NCBI GenBank assembly: GCA_005223375.1
Contig: RXOD01005083.1
Coordinates: 1 to 16,008, forward strand
DNA from: Amoebophrya sp. AT5.2
Lineage: Eukaryota > Sar > Dinophyceae > Syndiniales > Amoebophryaceae
DNA: 16,008 nt
Reading direction: 5' to 3'
Below the pieces are notes generated by a model. That model searched no databases. It was not told the origin of the DNA and saw only the letters and a program-made list of their open reading frames with translations. Position 1 is the stretch's first letter. Each line of letters begins with the position of its first letter. Shown here piece after piece: positions 1-9,687 of this stretch. Position numbers and translations under genes: made by a program.

Positions 1-3000
1 GAGACTGCAACGGCTGGTCAGGATAACGGCGCCGCTGGAACAAGAACAGACGGCGCCGCCGATAGAACAGCCTGTCGCACCGCGACCAGCATCTCTACGA
101 CACGCACCCGCACGAGCCAGAAGTGCTAGCGCGCAGGCTGGCGACGATAAAATGCGGCAGTCGGCATCGGGCGTATCGGCTTCGAACGGGTCCTCTGTCG
201 CCGATTATCGCACTGCAAAAGAGGACGCGTCGTCGAGATCACGTGCGTATTCCGCGGCGGATGTCACTCGCAGCAAAAGCCAAAGTGCTGCAAAGGGCGA
301 CGAGTCTTCGAAGACCAGCAAGAGCAACATGTTTCTCCCTCGGAACGATTCGCGGGCAGCAGCTGCAGCAAACGGCGCAAAGGCAGAAAAGTCAACCGAA
401 AACAGCCACGGTAGTAACGACGTTGAACAAGAGAGGACTGGGCAATCGCCAGATGCGTCGGAAGTTAGCAGCAAAGGCACCATCCGCAGCAGCGCCAATG
501 AAGCTGACGGGCCGCACGAGGAAAAGGACGCGGCACTTCCTGTTCGGGCAGTGCCCGCGCCCCCGTCCCTGCCTGCAGCTGCACCACCGCTGCCACCAGG
601 AGCAAGCCAGGTGACGCCTCGATTCGCGATCGCGCCCTCTGACCGACAAATCGAGAACGAACGGCGCGCCGCGATACCGCAAAAGCAGCTTCCAGCGAAG
701 ACATCGTCTTCAAGGGGCGCTAGTGTTCCGCAGGCGACGTGCTCAAAAACAGCAAGCGGACCGCGTCTGTCCGCGGCGCCGAACGCCGCGCCCCTGGGAG
801 TTTTTGAGCAGGAACTTCTCCGAGCTGCATCGCTGTCGCAGACCGGCAACGGTGCTCCCGTCGTGAAAACGCCGGTTGTGGGACAGGGCTTATCTTCGTC
901 CTCTTCTGCAGCTGCTGGCTTGGCGTGCGCATCCGCCGGCGCAGCGTGGAGGCAACAGTTGTCGAAAGTAAACTCGACCTTTCCGCGGCTTTCCGAGGAC
1001 GAGCTGACGCGGAAATTCACAGAGATGGAAAAATTACCACCACTCGCGAAAGGCCTCGTCGACTTCATTTTGGATACTGGGAAGGCTCTTGCTCGCGGCG
1101 CGCAACATGATACACTAGACGGCACCGCAGCTGAGAATGCTTGCGAACACTACTTCACCCTCGCGACAGAATTTTACAAGGGTTATTGCAGGTTTCGCGA
1201 GACCGTCGTGAGTCCGAAGAAGGAGCCGGGGAAGGAGCCGACGCAGCGACAGATTCCGATGCGGCTTTACCACCGGGCCAACACGACGCCGTTGTTTGAC
1301 GAGTGGTCGCGACTGCTCTTGCACCTAGTGCAGGAAGCGGCTAAAGTTCTCCTGCGTCTAGTCGGGATGCCGTTTGCTTCGAAAGATGCGGCAGAGAGGA
1401 TAAAGAACATGATAGAAAGGGACGGAAACAAGATGAACAAAAAAGGTAAACCGAACAAGAAGACAAAAGCGAAACCCTGCGACTACTACGAAATGCGTGC
1501 GTGCCGAAACTTCATCGTGTACGCGTGCATTGGACCAGCAGGTGGCGCCTAAAATCATTTTTTTTGTCGTCTTTGCTCGAGGTTATTATTACTCAGCCGC
1601 AAATAAAATTCGCTCGTTTTCTTCGTATCAGGTAAGACGGAATTCGTCTCGACTTGGAAGGAGACCTTCGACCAGCAGGCCTGTTATTTTTTCGTGAATG
1701 GGCTGAAAGCGGCCGTCGACAAGGACAAGCACGACCCGAAGCAAAGCAAGCGCAATCGGCACGACATTTTCGTCTGGCTTAGGCAATTGAATGGCGATGG
1801 ATTCAAAGGGGTACAGATCCGCCACTTTTCCGAGCAGCAGGAGCAGGCGCTCAATGAGAAGTGCGCTGGAACCCCGGGCTCCGAGGATGAAGATTGCGGA
1901 GATTGGTGGGAGTGCACCACCAACGTGTGCCGGCGCATGTGGCAAGTGGACGAAGTGACTAATGGAAAGGTGTCTGCCGCCTTGCAGGGTTGCGACCGCA
2001 CGTCCACTATGCCGAGTCCGCAGCTCACGCCGAGTGGCAGTCTTTCAACGGCCGCGCAGGCACAGATCATGAGGCAGCAAGCGCATAGTGCGCAGCAGAA
2101 CAGCTACAACAAGCAGCGGTACGCGGCAGCATCTTCGTTTTCCGGTCCCGGCGACATGCAGCGGCCGTCGCACTCGCTGCACCAGCACCAGCTTGCGCAG
2201 AGCAGTGGGGGTGTCGTCTCGCTCATGGAGCTGTCGCGCGATAGCTACGCCGCGAAGAGCGGTGCTATTCGACGGATGTCCAAACCGGTGGAACGACCTG
2301 CGCAGCCGCGCTTTTCGGAGGTCGCTTTAGCAGCTGCAGCGGCACAGCAGAGCCGGAAGCGGACGGCCGCGGCTGTTGCCACGACATTCTCGGAGGACGA
2401 GGAGCAAGTTGATGAGGACGAGGAGAGCGATAGCGATTCCGACTACGACGAGCGCAAAAGCAAGCGAGCACGGGGCAAACATGCAAGGAAGAAGCAGAAG
2501 TTGAAATCCGAGAAGGCCCGACAAAAAGCGAACCCCAACGGCAGCAAGCAGCAAGTAGACCACCGTAAGCCGTTGCAGGTCCTCCCCCACGCACCAGCGG
2601 ACACGAAACGGACGAAGACGCCACGGGAGGCGTCGAAATCGAGCGCACGGGGGGGCGATGGAGCGTTGAGCGCGAGATCGTTGTCGAAAAGTAATGCGGC
2701 GTTCAAGAAGGAGGAAGCAGCAGAGTTCCGCGAGCTACTCAGGGCTGGTGGCCACGAAGGCGGCAAAAACAACGCGGCGCACATACAACAACAGTTCGGG
2801 GCGGGTTCGCACTTTGCGAACTACCTGCCTCAGCAAGGGTACGCATCGGCCCAAAGCGTGCGACTGGCCGGCGGGCCGGCTGCGGCTCCCAAAGCGGCTT
2901 CGCAGTGTAGCAAGATGGATGACGTGGCCGCGCAGCGCGTACTCACGAATCACGCGTCTTCTCCGCCACCGCTATCGAGCAATCTCGGATCCGCGATAAA

Positions 3001-3559
3001 GCTCGACGACTCCCCGCTCCTCGCAGCACAACCTCCGCAGTCGCAGTCAATTTCAGTCGTGGACAAGGAGAATGCGGACCCTGTGGCAGCATTGGACCAG
3101 GGAAGGCGTCCGCCTACGCCGTCAAAACCAGCACTAGCTCCACCAAATCAATGTCACAAGCGCGCCGCGCCGAACGCCGACATAGAGCGGCCGCTTCTGC
3201 AGAACAAGAGACGAAAACGCTCGGTAGAAGAGGTTACGTCGACCTCGGCGACGCACTTTGTTGAGGATGGACAGCGCCAGGAGCGCGACGGAGGGGAGCA
3301 AGCCGTGCTGCTACTTGACACCGGGATAATTGATGAGGACGACGACCTTGGTGATGTCCCCGCAGTCGAGGTTCATCTACCTCCTGCGGCGCCAGCCGCT
3401 CGGGCAGCTGTCCGTCCCGCCGCGGCAAGTTCCGTGACCGGGCGACCAACTGGCGTTCCAGCATCAACTGGAGCTGTGGCGCAGCCAGCCCGCCGGACCG
3501 CGTTTCAGAGAAACGACCGGGCCTTCACACACCTGTTCAAAAACCCGCCGCGCGGTTAA
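1..3559 (+). CDS. Large low-complexity hypothetical protein, 5'-partial, two exons
   Basis: The reading frame is open from base 2 to 1541 and, after a 90-nt intron (1542-1631), from 1632 to the stop at 3557-3559. This gives at least 1155 residues, and the true start lies left of the window. An in-frame ATG at 152 exists, but the frame has no stop upstream of it, so I do not take it as the start. The first ~320 residues are Ala/Ser/Pro-rich and probably disordered. A more ordered, probably helical part runs from about nt 985 to 1990, spans the intron, and holds several Trp and Cys residues (for example DCGDWWECTTNVCRRMW). After it come an acidic run (SEDEEQVDEDEESDSDSDYD) followed at once by Lys/Arg clusters that look like a nuclear localisation signal, then Gln/Ala/Pro-rich sequence to the end. 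I do not recognise a domain. A nuclear role is inferred from composition only. Confidence 0.75.
1542..1631 (+). other. Intron in the hypothetical protein gene (90 nt, phase 1)
   Basis: The upstream frame reads GGT-GGC-GCC-TAA into a stop at 1550-1552, while the downstream frame is already coding before nt 1694. Splicing CAGCAG|GTGGCG to TATCAG|GTAAGA restores one Gly codon (G|GT) and joins both frames, with GPAG followed by GKTEFVSTWK. The intron is T-rich before the acceptor. The exon resumes with GT. It is the shortest intron in the window. Confidence 0.8.
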
Positions 3560-4509
3560 GAAGAGGCCGCTTTGCTTTTTTACTGGGAAAAATTATAGTA
3601 GTACCAGTACGCCGCGCACGCGCTTTGGCTTGGGCATGGACGTCTTCTGCGTTTCTCTCAACGAATTTAATAATTTGCAACCGAGGACGAGTCCGAGCAG
3701 CCTCCGCCCCGACTTCCGCTCTACTGGTGTGAAGAAGAGAAACAAAGAAATAGCGTGATCAAGCATGTCGGTATCATGTTTCCATTGCGCGCGCCTCGTG
3801 TCAAGAGAAAGTCTATCGACATGACAGAAGTCTGGTGGAGGTCCGCAGTGATGTGTGAGTTACTGATGAAGAAGTGCGCGAATCATCGATCTGGTCCACC
3901 AAGCGTGAAACTGAAAAGTCGCATCCCCTGGCAATTGCAAGAACAGACACAGAGAAGTGTATTCGTTCGGTCCTCCATCTCCAAACATTCGTAATACCTG
4001 AGATTCTCATTCAATCTGTGCTGCGATCCGTGAAAGATATCTGATCTCGATTCCCGGAAAATCGATGCAAAAATCAAAGGTTGATCCCCGTGAGCTGCAA
4101 CACCAAAGTCAGCGATCCAGAAGATACCAAGACGAAACCCACAACCTCTTCGTGCCGTAGAAAACTTTTCGCCTCCCACTAAATCTAGTTCTTCGCTTCG
4201 TGAAGAATCAATCCTAGATATAGAAGATCAGACCACCCCCAAAAATCATCACACGCGAACAAAAAGCTACAACAGTACCATTGTTCACGATTTCATCGAG
4301 GCAAATCGTCGTCTACAACTGCCGGAGAGACTAAAAAATCTGGAGATATATCTGAAAAATCAACATTCGCATCGCGTTGGGCTCCACTAGTACACCATCA
4401 TTAACTTCAGCTCAGACTCAATTTCTAATAAGTACCTCTAAATCGCTCCACGCAAGAAGCTCGCGTCTCACGCGGTCAGCACAGCCACCTTCATCTAAAA
4501 ATCAACTTT
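3560..4509. other. Intergenic spacer between hypothetical gene and helicase
   Basis: This stretch of about 950 bases is clearly AT-richer than the flanking exons. It should hold the 3' UTR of the upstream gene and the promoter and 5' UTR of the helicase. Short ORFs occur on both strands (3755-3994 on +, 3883-4179 on -), but neither resembles a known protein and they overlap each other, so I do not call them genes. I see no TATA box, tRNA, spliced-leader sequence or strong repeat. Confidence 0.6.
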
Positions 4510-6906
4510 ATGTCGAAGCGATCTGCTTCTGAAGCCCGGGCCACAGACCAGAAAGCGGACGAGCAAGACAGCATGTACGGACAGAACAACGGATTCCAGT
4601 ACCGCGGCGGGTACGACAGTAACGATCAGCAACGCGCTGGCGGCTACGGGATGAACCAGGGCTACAACAACGGAGGTGCGGAGCAGGACAGCTGGCGCTC
4701 TGGAGCCCAAGCTGGTGGCTACAACGGCCACCAGCAGTCGTACAACAACCACCATTCTTCGTCGAAGATGCACCAGTACAGTTCTGCTTCTGATCCGTAC
4801 TACAACGCTGCGCCCACCCCGTCCACGGAGGCGTCTCTGTCTGACCGCGAGTCTTCCACCCCGCAGACCAAGCGCCAGAAGGTCGGTGGCCCGAGCGACA
4901 TCGCCTGGCTAAAGGAGAACGACGTGGAAGTGCGGAACATGGACGCCCCAGAAATTTGCCAGACCTGGGACGACTGCCCCTTCCCGTCCCAGATGACCGA
5001 GCGGCTGCGGACCTTCCCCAAGCCCTCCGTGATCCAGTCGGTTGCCTGGCCCATCGCGGTCGCGGGGCAAAACCTGATCGGGATCGCCGAGACCGGATCG
5101 GGGAAGACGCTGGCGTTTCTGCTGCCGGCCGCGATGCACTGCAACGCAAAGTCCGCCAACAGCGGTGGCTACGGCGGGTACCGCGGCCACGCCTCGCAGG
5201 GACCCTTCGCTCTGGTGCTCGCGCCCACGAGGGAACTGGTACTTTCGTGGCCTACGCTACCTTAGATTTAAGATGAAGCTGCGTAGTTATAATTTTTGTT
5301 CTCCACTAGGTGTACACGTACAGCAGCTGGCTCGTGGCTGTACTTGGGGTTTCTCGATGTCTTTCTCTTCGCAGGAAAGTGTGCCATGTATAGATACATA
5401 ATCACAATCAATCTGTCTCGCAGAAAGTAGGGGTTCGTTCTGCTTCTGCTTGCCCTCGATGACTTAGGATTAAGATGGAGGCAGTAGTTGTTCTCATCTC
5501 CCAACATTCATAGTTTACGAGATATGAATCGAAACTCCACAGGTTCAGCAAATCGAGCAGGAGTGCCGCAAGTTTACCTCTCTCCGCTGCGTGTCTCTGG
5601 TCGGTGGTCTGCCGAAGGGCCCGCAGATCGGCGCCCTCCGTCGTGGTGTCGATCTGGTCGTCGCCACCCCGGGGCGGCTGTGCGACTTGGTCGACATGCG
5701 GTGCTGCGATCTGTCCCAGGTGTCCTTTTTCATCCTGGACGAAGCGGACCGCATGCTGGACATGGGTTTCGAGAAGGACCTGCGCAAGATCAACGACATG
5801 CTCCCGCGCCAGAAGCAGACGCTCTTGTTCTCCGCCACGTGGCCGCGGGAGGTACAGCGGCTCGCGGCCGACGTGATCGGTTCGCGCAACTCCACGCCCG
5901 AGATTCGCATCGGCGGGGCGGGCGACGCGAACCTGCGCGCAAACCCGAACATCAAGCAGCACGTGCACGTCGTGAACCACTTCTCCCAGAAGAACCAGCT
6001 CCTCGAGGGCCTTCTGCAGGAGTTGAAGCAGGAGAACGGAGGCCGGGACCACCCGCTGATTCTCATCTTCTCGAAGACGAAGAAAGGCTGCGACCAGCTG
6101 GCGCAGGACATGAGCTACCGCATGCGCGTGGAGGCACAGAGCCTGCACGGAGACAAAAGCCAGCCGGAACGGGACTGGGCGCTGGAGCAGTTCAAAAGCG
6201 GCCGACGACCGGTGCTGGTCGCCACAGACGTGGCCGCTCGCGGACTCGATGTGAAGAATGTGAAGTGCGTGATCAACTACGATTTCCCCACAAACGTCGA
6301 AGACTACGTGCACCGGATCGGCCGGACGGGACGCGGCGGCGCCCTCAACGGCGTGGCACACACCTATTTCTGCGAAAAGGACTGCCAGTAAATTTTTGCT
6401 TCTTTAATATTCTCATCGTCCGGCGGTTGCTTTCAGAAATTACGCAAAATTGAACCGTGTAGTGCTCACGCACGAGGTTATGTACGAGTATACGTACGAG
6501 GTATGCGCGAGGTCACGCGTACGAAAGCAGGCAAGTTCATGATGACGTTTAGTACCTTTGAGCATCCATAATAATTTTAAAATCACCAGCAGAAACAACA
6601 TGAAACATCTCTACCTTCAGGAACGTCGGTAAGTGTGCTCGCGAGTTGGCTCAGATTCTGCGTGAGGCCAAGCAAGAAGTGCCGGAGGACCTGACGCGCC
6701 TGGCAGGTTCCCGCGGGGGAGGCGGTAAGGGATTCGGAGGTGGCAAGGGTTACGGTGGCGGGAAGGGCTACGGCAAGGGTGGATTCGGTGGCGGCAAAGG
6801 TGGGTCCTCGTTCGGTGGCCGCAGTGGGGGCTTTGGCGACCGATCGTCCTTCGGAACTGGATTTGGAGGCGGAAAGGGCGGCTCGAGTTTTGGCTCCCGT
6901 TGGTAA
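4510..6906 (+). CDS. DEAD-box ATP-dependent RNA helicase, DBP2/DDX5 type, three exons
   Basis: Exons 4510-5238, 5543-6387 and 6621-6906 give 619 aa. The family unwinds RNA duplexes and remodels RNPs using ATP, mainly in the nucleus (ribosome biogenesis, splicing, transcription). All signatures are visible: Q motif (P172 to Q176), motif I AETGSGKT 193-200, Ia PTREL 239-243, GG 264-265, Ib TPGRL 285-289, II DEAD 309-312, III SAT 340-342, IV around LILIFSKT 415-422, V ATDVAARGLD 470-479 and VI HRIGRTGR 500-507. The WPIAVAGQNLIGIAETGSGKT context is typical of the DBP2/DDX5 group. The N-terminal ~125 residues are rich in Gly, Tyr, Asn and Gln, and the C-terminal ~60 are Gly-rich with GGKG and GGKGY repeats, both likely disordered RNA-binding tails. 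The ATG at 4510 starts the long open frame. Intron 1 falls exactly after motif Ia. The exact paralogue within the family is not certain. Confidence 0.95.
5239..5542 (+). other. Helicase intron 1 (304 nt, phase 0)
   Basis: The boundary is set by the conserved continuation LAPTREL|VQQIEQE. The donor is GAACTG|GTACTT and the acceptor CCACAG|GTTCAG. Without splicing the frame stops at 5263-5265. The intron carries an imperfect direct repeat of about 40 nt (copies near 5261-5306 and 5463-5503). Confidence 0.9.
5261..5503 (+). repeat. Imperfect direct repeat inside helicase intron 1
   Basis: The two copies start cttagatttaagatg (5261) and cttaggattaagatg (5463). Both continue as AG-GC-GTAGTT and then a T-rich, TCTCC-ending stretch. 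They are about 200 nt apart, and the second lies near the acceptor. The match is by eye and includes small gaps. Confidence 0.6.
6388..6620 (+). other. Helicase intron 2 (233 nt, phase 2)
   Basis: The donor is TGCCA|GTAAAT and the acceptor CTTCAG|GAACGT. Splicing restores a Gln codon (CA|G) and joins TYFCEKDC to NVGKCARELAQIL, the usual end of the DEAD-box C-terminal domain. Unspliced, the frame hits TAA at 6389-6391. A cluster of TACGAG-like units lies at about 6466-6526. Confidence 0.88.
6466..6526 (+). repeat. Cluster of short TACGAG(GT)-like repeats in helicase intron 2
   Basis: Units such as cacgaggt, tacgagta, tacgaggt, gcgaggt and tacgaaag follow one another within about 60 bases, along with the palindromes CGTACG (twice) and ACGCGT. 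This is a degenerate microrepeat, not a precise tandem array. Confidence 0.5.
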
Positions 6907-7960
6907 GGACTAAAGTAACTGCACAAGAAGAGGTCGTGCTCTTAGAACACAACATCGACGAGGAGAACCAGGAGGTGAAGGAACATCCACTCATAAAAAT
7001 TATATGCTTCACGCGGCTCCTCCTTCTCAGGGACGATTATGCATAGCCTAGCGCTCTAGGAGGACAGTCACCAAACAGAAAAACGGGCGGGCCGAAAATA
7101 TTTGAACGAATTTTCATCTGAGCATCAACTTGCTGCCACATCAAACACTTTTTTCTACCTTACTTTCGTTTTTTAACCTCCACTGCAGAAGCGTAGTCAG
7201 TGACCGAGGTCGGACCTACTTAGGAGTACGAAGGAGCAGCCGCTGCAAAAAATGCAAATGCATGGAGGTGAAAAGGACGCGGAGCGGGGCTCCAGATGGA
7301 ATCGAGGTGCATTTGGTCGGATGAGAAGTACTTATTTTGATTTCTAAAAATAATTAAGGAGGCATCACGAGGGAGCACGAAATAGGTTGAGGTTCAAACA
7401 ACCGTCATCGTTTAACGTGCCCTAGTGCAGCGCAGCCGGCCGCGGCGGTCTTTACTTTGGACGATGCCGGATGCGGACGGAATGCGTACGTGCACTCACA
7501 ACTAGAAAGCTGCATACCCAAAAGACCACGCACTTTGCCAAACTATACATCTACTTTTGTCTTTTGAAGGACTTGTTTTTCCTCTTCCGTCCCACTTCTC
7601 GTGGCTACTTTGGAAGCCTGGGATTGCGAGGGGAGGGGATTACTGTATTGTCTGTCAACGGGAGCGAATGCGAAGCAAGGCGAAAACGCGAAAAATCTCT
7701 GGACCCGAGTTATATGCTTACGTGATAGACTACGTAGGAGCACTAATGGTTGAATCCAGGACCTCATGATGGTCATGCTATGCCTACGGAAAAACAATCT
7801 AGTCAACTATCGCTGCAACATTTACATTCTTCATCTTCTTCTTCCTTGATCACCTTTCTCTTCTAATTTCGCATCGAAATTCGTCTGAACCCAGATACAT
7901 TTTGGAGCTTGATTTTCATTCGTGAGTACCAAAAATAAGCTTAAGAGCTGCCACGCCACC

Positions 7961-8031
7961 CACCCCCACTGGGGGGTGTTGCCTGGAAGGCAGAGCGACG
8001 ATGAGTTGCAGTAGAACTCTGGCAACCTGCC
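7961..8031. repeat. Group of nested and tandem inverted repeats
   Basis: CACCCCC (7961-7967) pairs with GGGGGTG (7972-7978) around a 4-nt loop. TGCCT (7980-7984) pairs with AGGCA (7988-7992). GAGTT (8003-8007) pairs with AACTC (8015-8019). GTTGCC (7978-7983) can pair with GGCAAC (8021-8026), and GGCAG (7989-7993) with CTGCC (8027-8031). Some of these exclude one another. It may be a structured RNA or a DNA palindrome cluster. No known RNA family is recognised. Confidence 0.45.
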
Positions 8032-9118
8032 GTAAGAAACTAAGTTGATGGATATGTTGCTGTTTTCACCACGACAGACGGCCATCTAGTCTCGACGGTT
8101 TCGATAATTTTCTAGCGACAAATCAGCGACCAAAGTCAGTGTCGTGTGTGCACATCTCGTACAACCCTTTTTATCGCAGACAAGAGAACACGATAGAGCA
8201 CATGTTAGCTGCGCTGTGTCGCCATTAACGTAAAGGAGCCAGAGATCGGTTTGTCACACTATCAGTACGGTTCTGGTCGTACGACGGTCGATAGTATTTG
8301 GCTTTGGTAGGAAGCAGATGAAACAGACGAAGTAGCAGACTAGTGGGTTTAATACGAAAGAAGTGAAATTGCAGTTGCTTTTGCTTATGCTTGCGTGTGC
8401 CAGTAACTAAGGAGGCACGCTCTATATCAAAGTCAGTTGCTCTCAGACGGGGTACAGAGATTTTCCGCGCCGGGAGATTCGCATTTTTAGGACTTCGTTT
8501 TCAAAGGTAGGATCTATTTCTAAAGATCCAAAGTGCACCCGCACGCACACGGGACAAGATTGCATGTTTACGTTGCACGGGGAAGGACAGACGCGTACAG
8601 GTACTAGGAGTTAATGTTTTTATGCAAGGATCCTTTTTCAAAGAACAAAAGAGAGGGACTCTCCTTCGTAAGTGCAGCCGCGTGAACTTCTTGCAGTGAT
8701 TTCCATCACTTAGAAGTCGCTAACGATAAGCCACGCCGTTGAGATGGTTCTCCCAAAAGACTGCGCTCGGGAGAGGCGAAGTTTTTCGGCGGTTTTTCCT
8801 TAAGTAAAGGAGAGCTCTTCCAAGAGGAGCAGTATTTTGACACAGCACAAGTACCACTAGCACTGGGCTGTGCTCCTACTCGCAACCAAGCAAGCGTGCC
8901 GTCGTGAGAGCGTTGGACATAGAGTGGGACAGTGTTCAGTCGTGGTGGTATTGATGCGGAAGAAAAGGCTTCGGTACGCTTGCTCTCCCTGAGGTACTTA
9001 AATCAATGGAGACTTGCATAATAGAAGTGCCAGAAGCCGAATTAATGGGTTTGGCGCGGCGACGCGTTCGTGAAAGATCCTGACTCTTTCGTGATGTGGA
9101 TGGAAAACAAGAGGGCAG

Positions 9119-9143
9119 CTCAGATCTCAGAATCTGATCTGAG
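9119..9143. repeat. Perfect 8-bp inverted repeat with 9-nt loop
   Basis: CTCAGATC at 9119-9126 is the exact reverse complement of GATCTGAG at 9136-9143. It ends three bases before the ATG at 9147 of the tentative small ORF, and its final AG is also a possible AG|G splice acceptor. Confidence 0.6.
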
Positions 9144-9146
9144 GAC

Positions 9147-9637
9147 ATGATCAACATAATCGCCGAGGACGAGGAGCAGTCCCTCTATACTCAACTGGAA
9201 GAGAACTATCGCAGGTACAGATTCATTTAGAGTCGTTCGCCTTTTTTTGGATCACAACACAACTAGTAACTTCGCCTAGTATGCAAGTTAGTAGCGCTGG
9301 AGCTTGTCTCTTGGGTCAAAAATGTCGTGGCTTGCCTGGCGCTGCCCCTCCTCCTCGGTGATATTTGAAGATCCTGACGATCCTCGTGCAAAATTCGCGA
9401 TCTACGATCATTCTCGTGAGGCTCACGTTAACTTAAGCCTAGTACCTTCTCGTACTAACTAGTACCCGGGCCGCCTCGAACGATCACGATCTAACATTTT
9501 CGTATTCAATATGTGAGGATCGGCTTTACCTCTGCCGCATAAAGTGCAATGAAGATTGACACCGATCTTACTGATTTTTCTAAATCCACCTCAGGGAACC
9601 GGATCGGAAGTTTTACAACTTTCGGTACATCTGTTAG
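9147..9637 (+). CDS. Tentative tiny two-exon coding unit, or 5'-UTR exon and intron of the L4 gene
   Basis: A stop-free segment at 9147-9214 starts MINIIAEDEEQSLYTQL and ends at a donor-like CGCAG|GTACAG. Joining it to a good acceptor, CCACCTCAG|G at 9594, gives an Arg codon (AG|G) and continues EPDRKFYNFRYIC to a TAG at 9635-9637. The total is 36 aa, rich in charged and aromatic residues. The stop is 50 nt before the L4 ATG. An extra upstream exon is possible (for example 9006-9065, METCIIEVPEAELMGLARRR). Equally, 9215-9594 may just be a 5'-UTR intron of L4, with the peptide a chance or upstream ORF. I do not recognise the peptide. Confidence 0.25.
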
Positions 9638-9687
9638 AGTCTCGGTAGTGTAGGTTTTCATCGGATTTTTCCACTCGCTCTCACACA

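Larger units (their letters stand above)
6907..9146. other. Long intergenic spacer downstream of the helicase
   Basis: About 2.2 kb without a gene I can support. Short ORFs on both strands (for example 7471-7725 on + and 7543-7806 on -) show no recognisable protein. A pyrimidine-rich stretch ending TTCTCAG|GG at 7016-7030 looks like a 3' splice or trans-splice acceptor with no assigned exon. Inverted repeats cluster at 7961-8031, 8651-8663, 8749-8774 and 8814-8825. I searched by eye for tRNA B-box sequence, conserved U1/U2/U4/U5/U6 snRNA cores and the dinoflagellate spliced leader, and saw none. Confidence 0.55.

Noticed and set aside
152..154. ATG at 152 as the start of the first gene
   Set aside because: The same frame is open upstream to the window edge without a stop, and composition does not change at 152, so the gene probably begins further left.
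205..1125. 306-codon minus-strand ORF inside the first gene
   Set aside because: It lies fully antisense to the hypothetical gene's exon 1, has Ser/Ala/Arg-rich shadow composition and matches nothing. The + frame continues through a well-formed intron into a long second exon, so + is the coding strand.
4508..5149. 213-codon minus-strand ORF opposite helicase exon 1
   Set aside because: Antisense shadow of a GC-rich coding exon, with no recognisable protein.
5488..6453. 321-codon + frame overlapping helicase exon 2
   Set aside because: A shifted-frame shadow. The correct frame carries all helicase motifs, while this one is Arg/Pro/Gly-rich with none.
6645..6660. TTGGCTCAGA resembles the end of the dinoflagellate spliced leader
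   Set aside because: It lies within helicase exon 3 (ELAQIL codons), and the rest of the leader sequence is absent. Coincidence.
7741..7775. GGTTGAATCC looks like part of a tRNA B box
   Set aside because: One base short of the B-box consensus, and no A box, acceptor stem or cloverleaf can be drawn around it.
9440..9472. TACTAAC (yeast-like branch-site heptamer) among repeated CTAGTAC words
   Set aside because: It lies about 140 nt before the nearest good acceptor (9594), too far for a usual branch point. It is probably chance in an AT/TAG-rich spacer.
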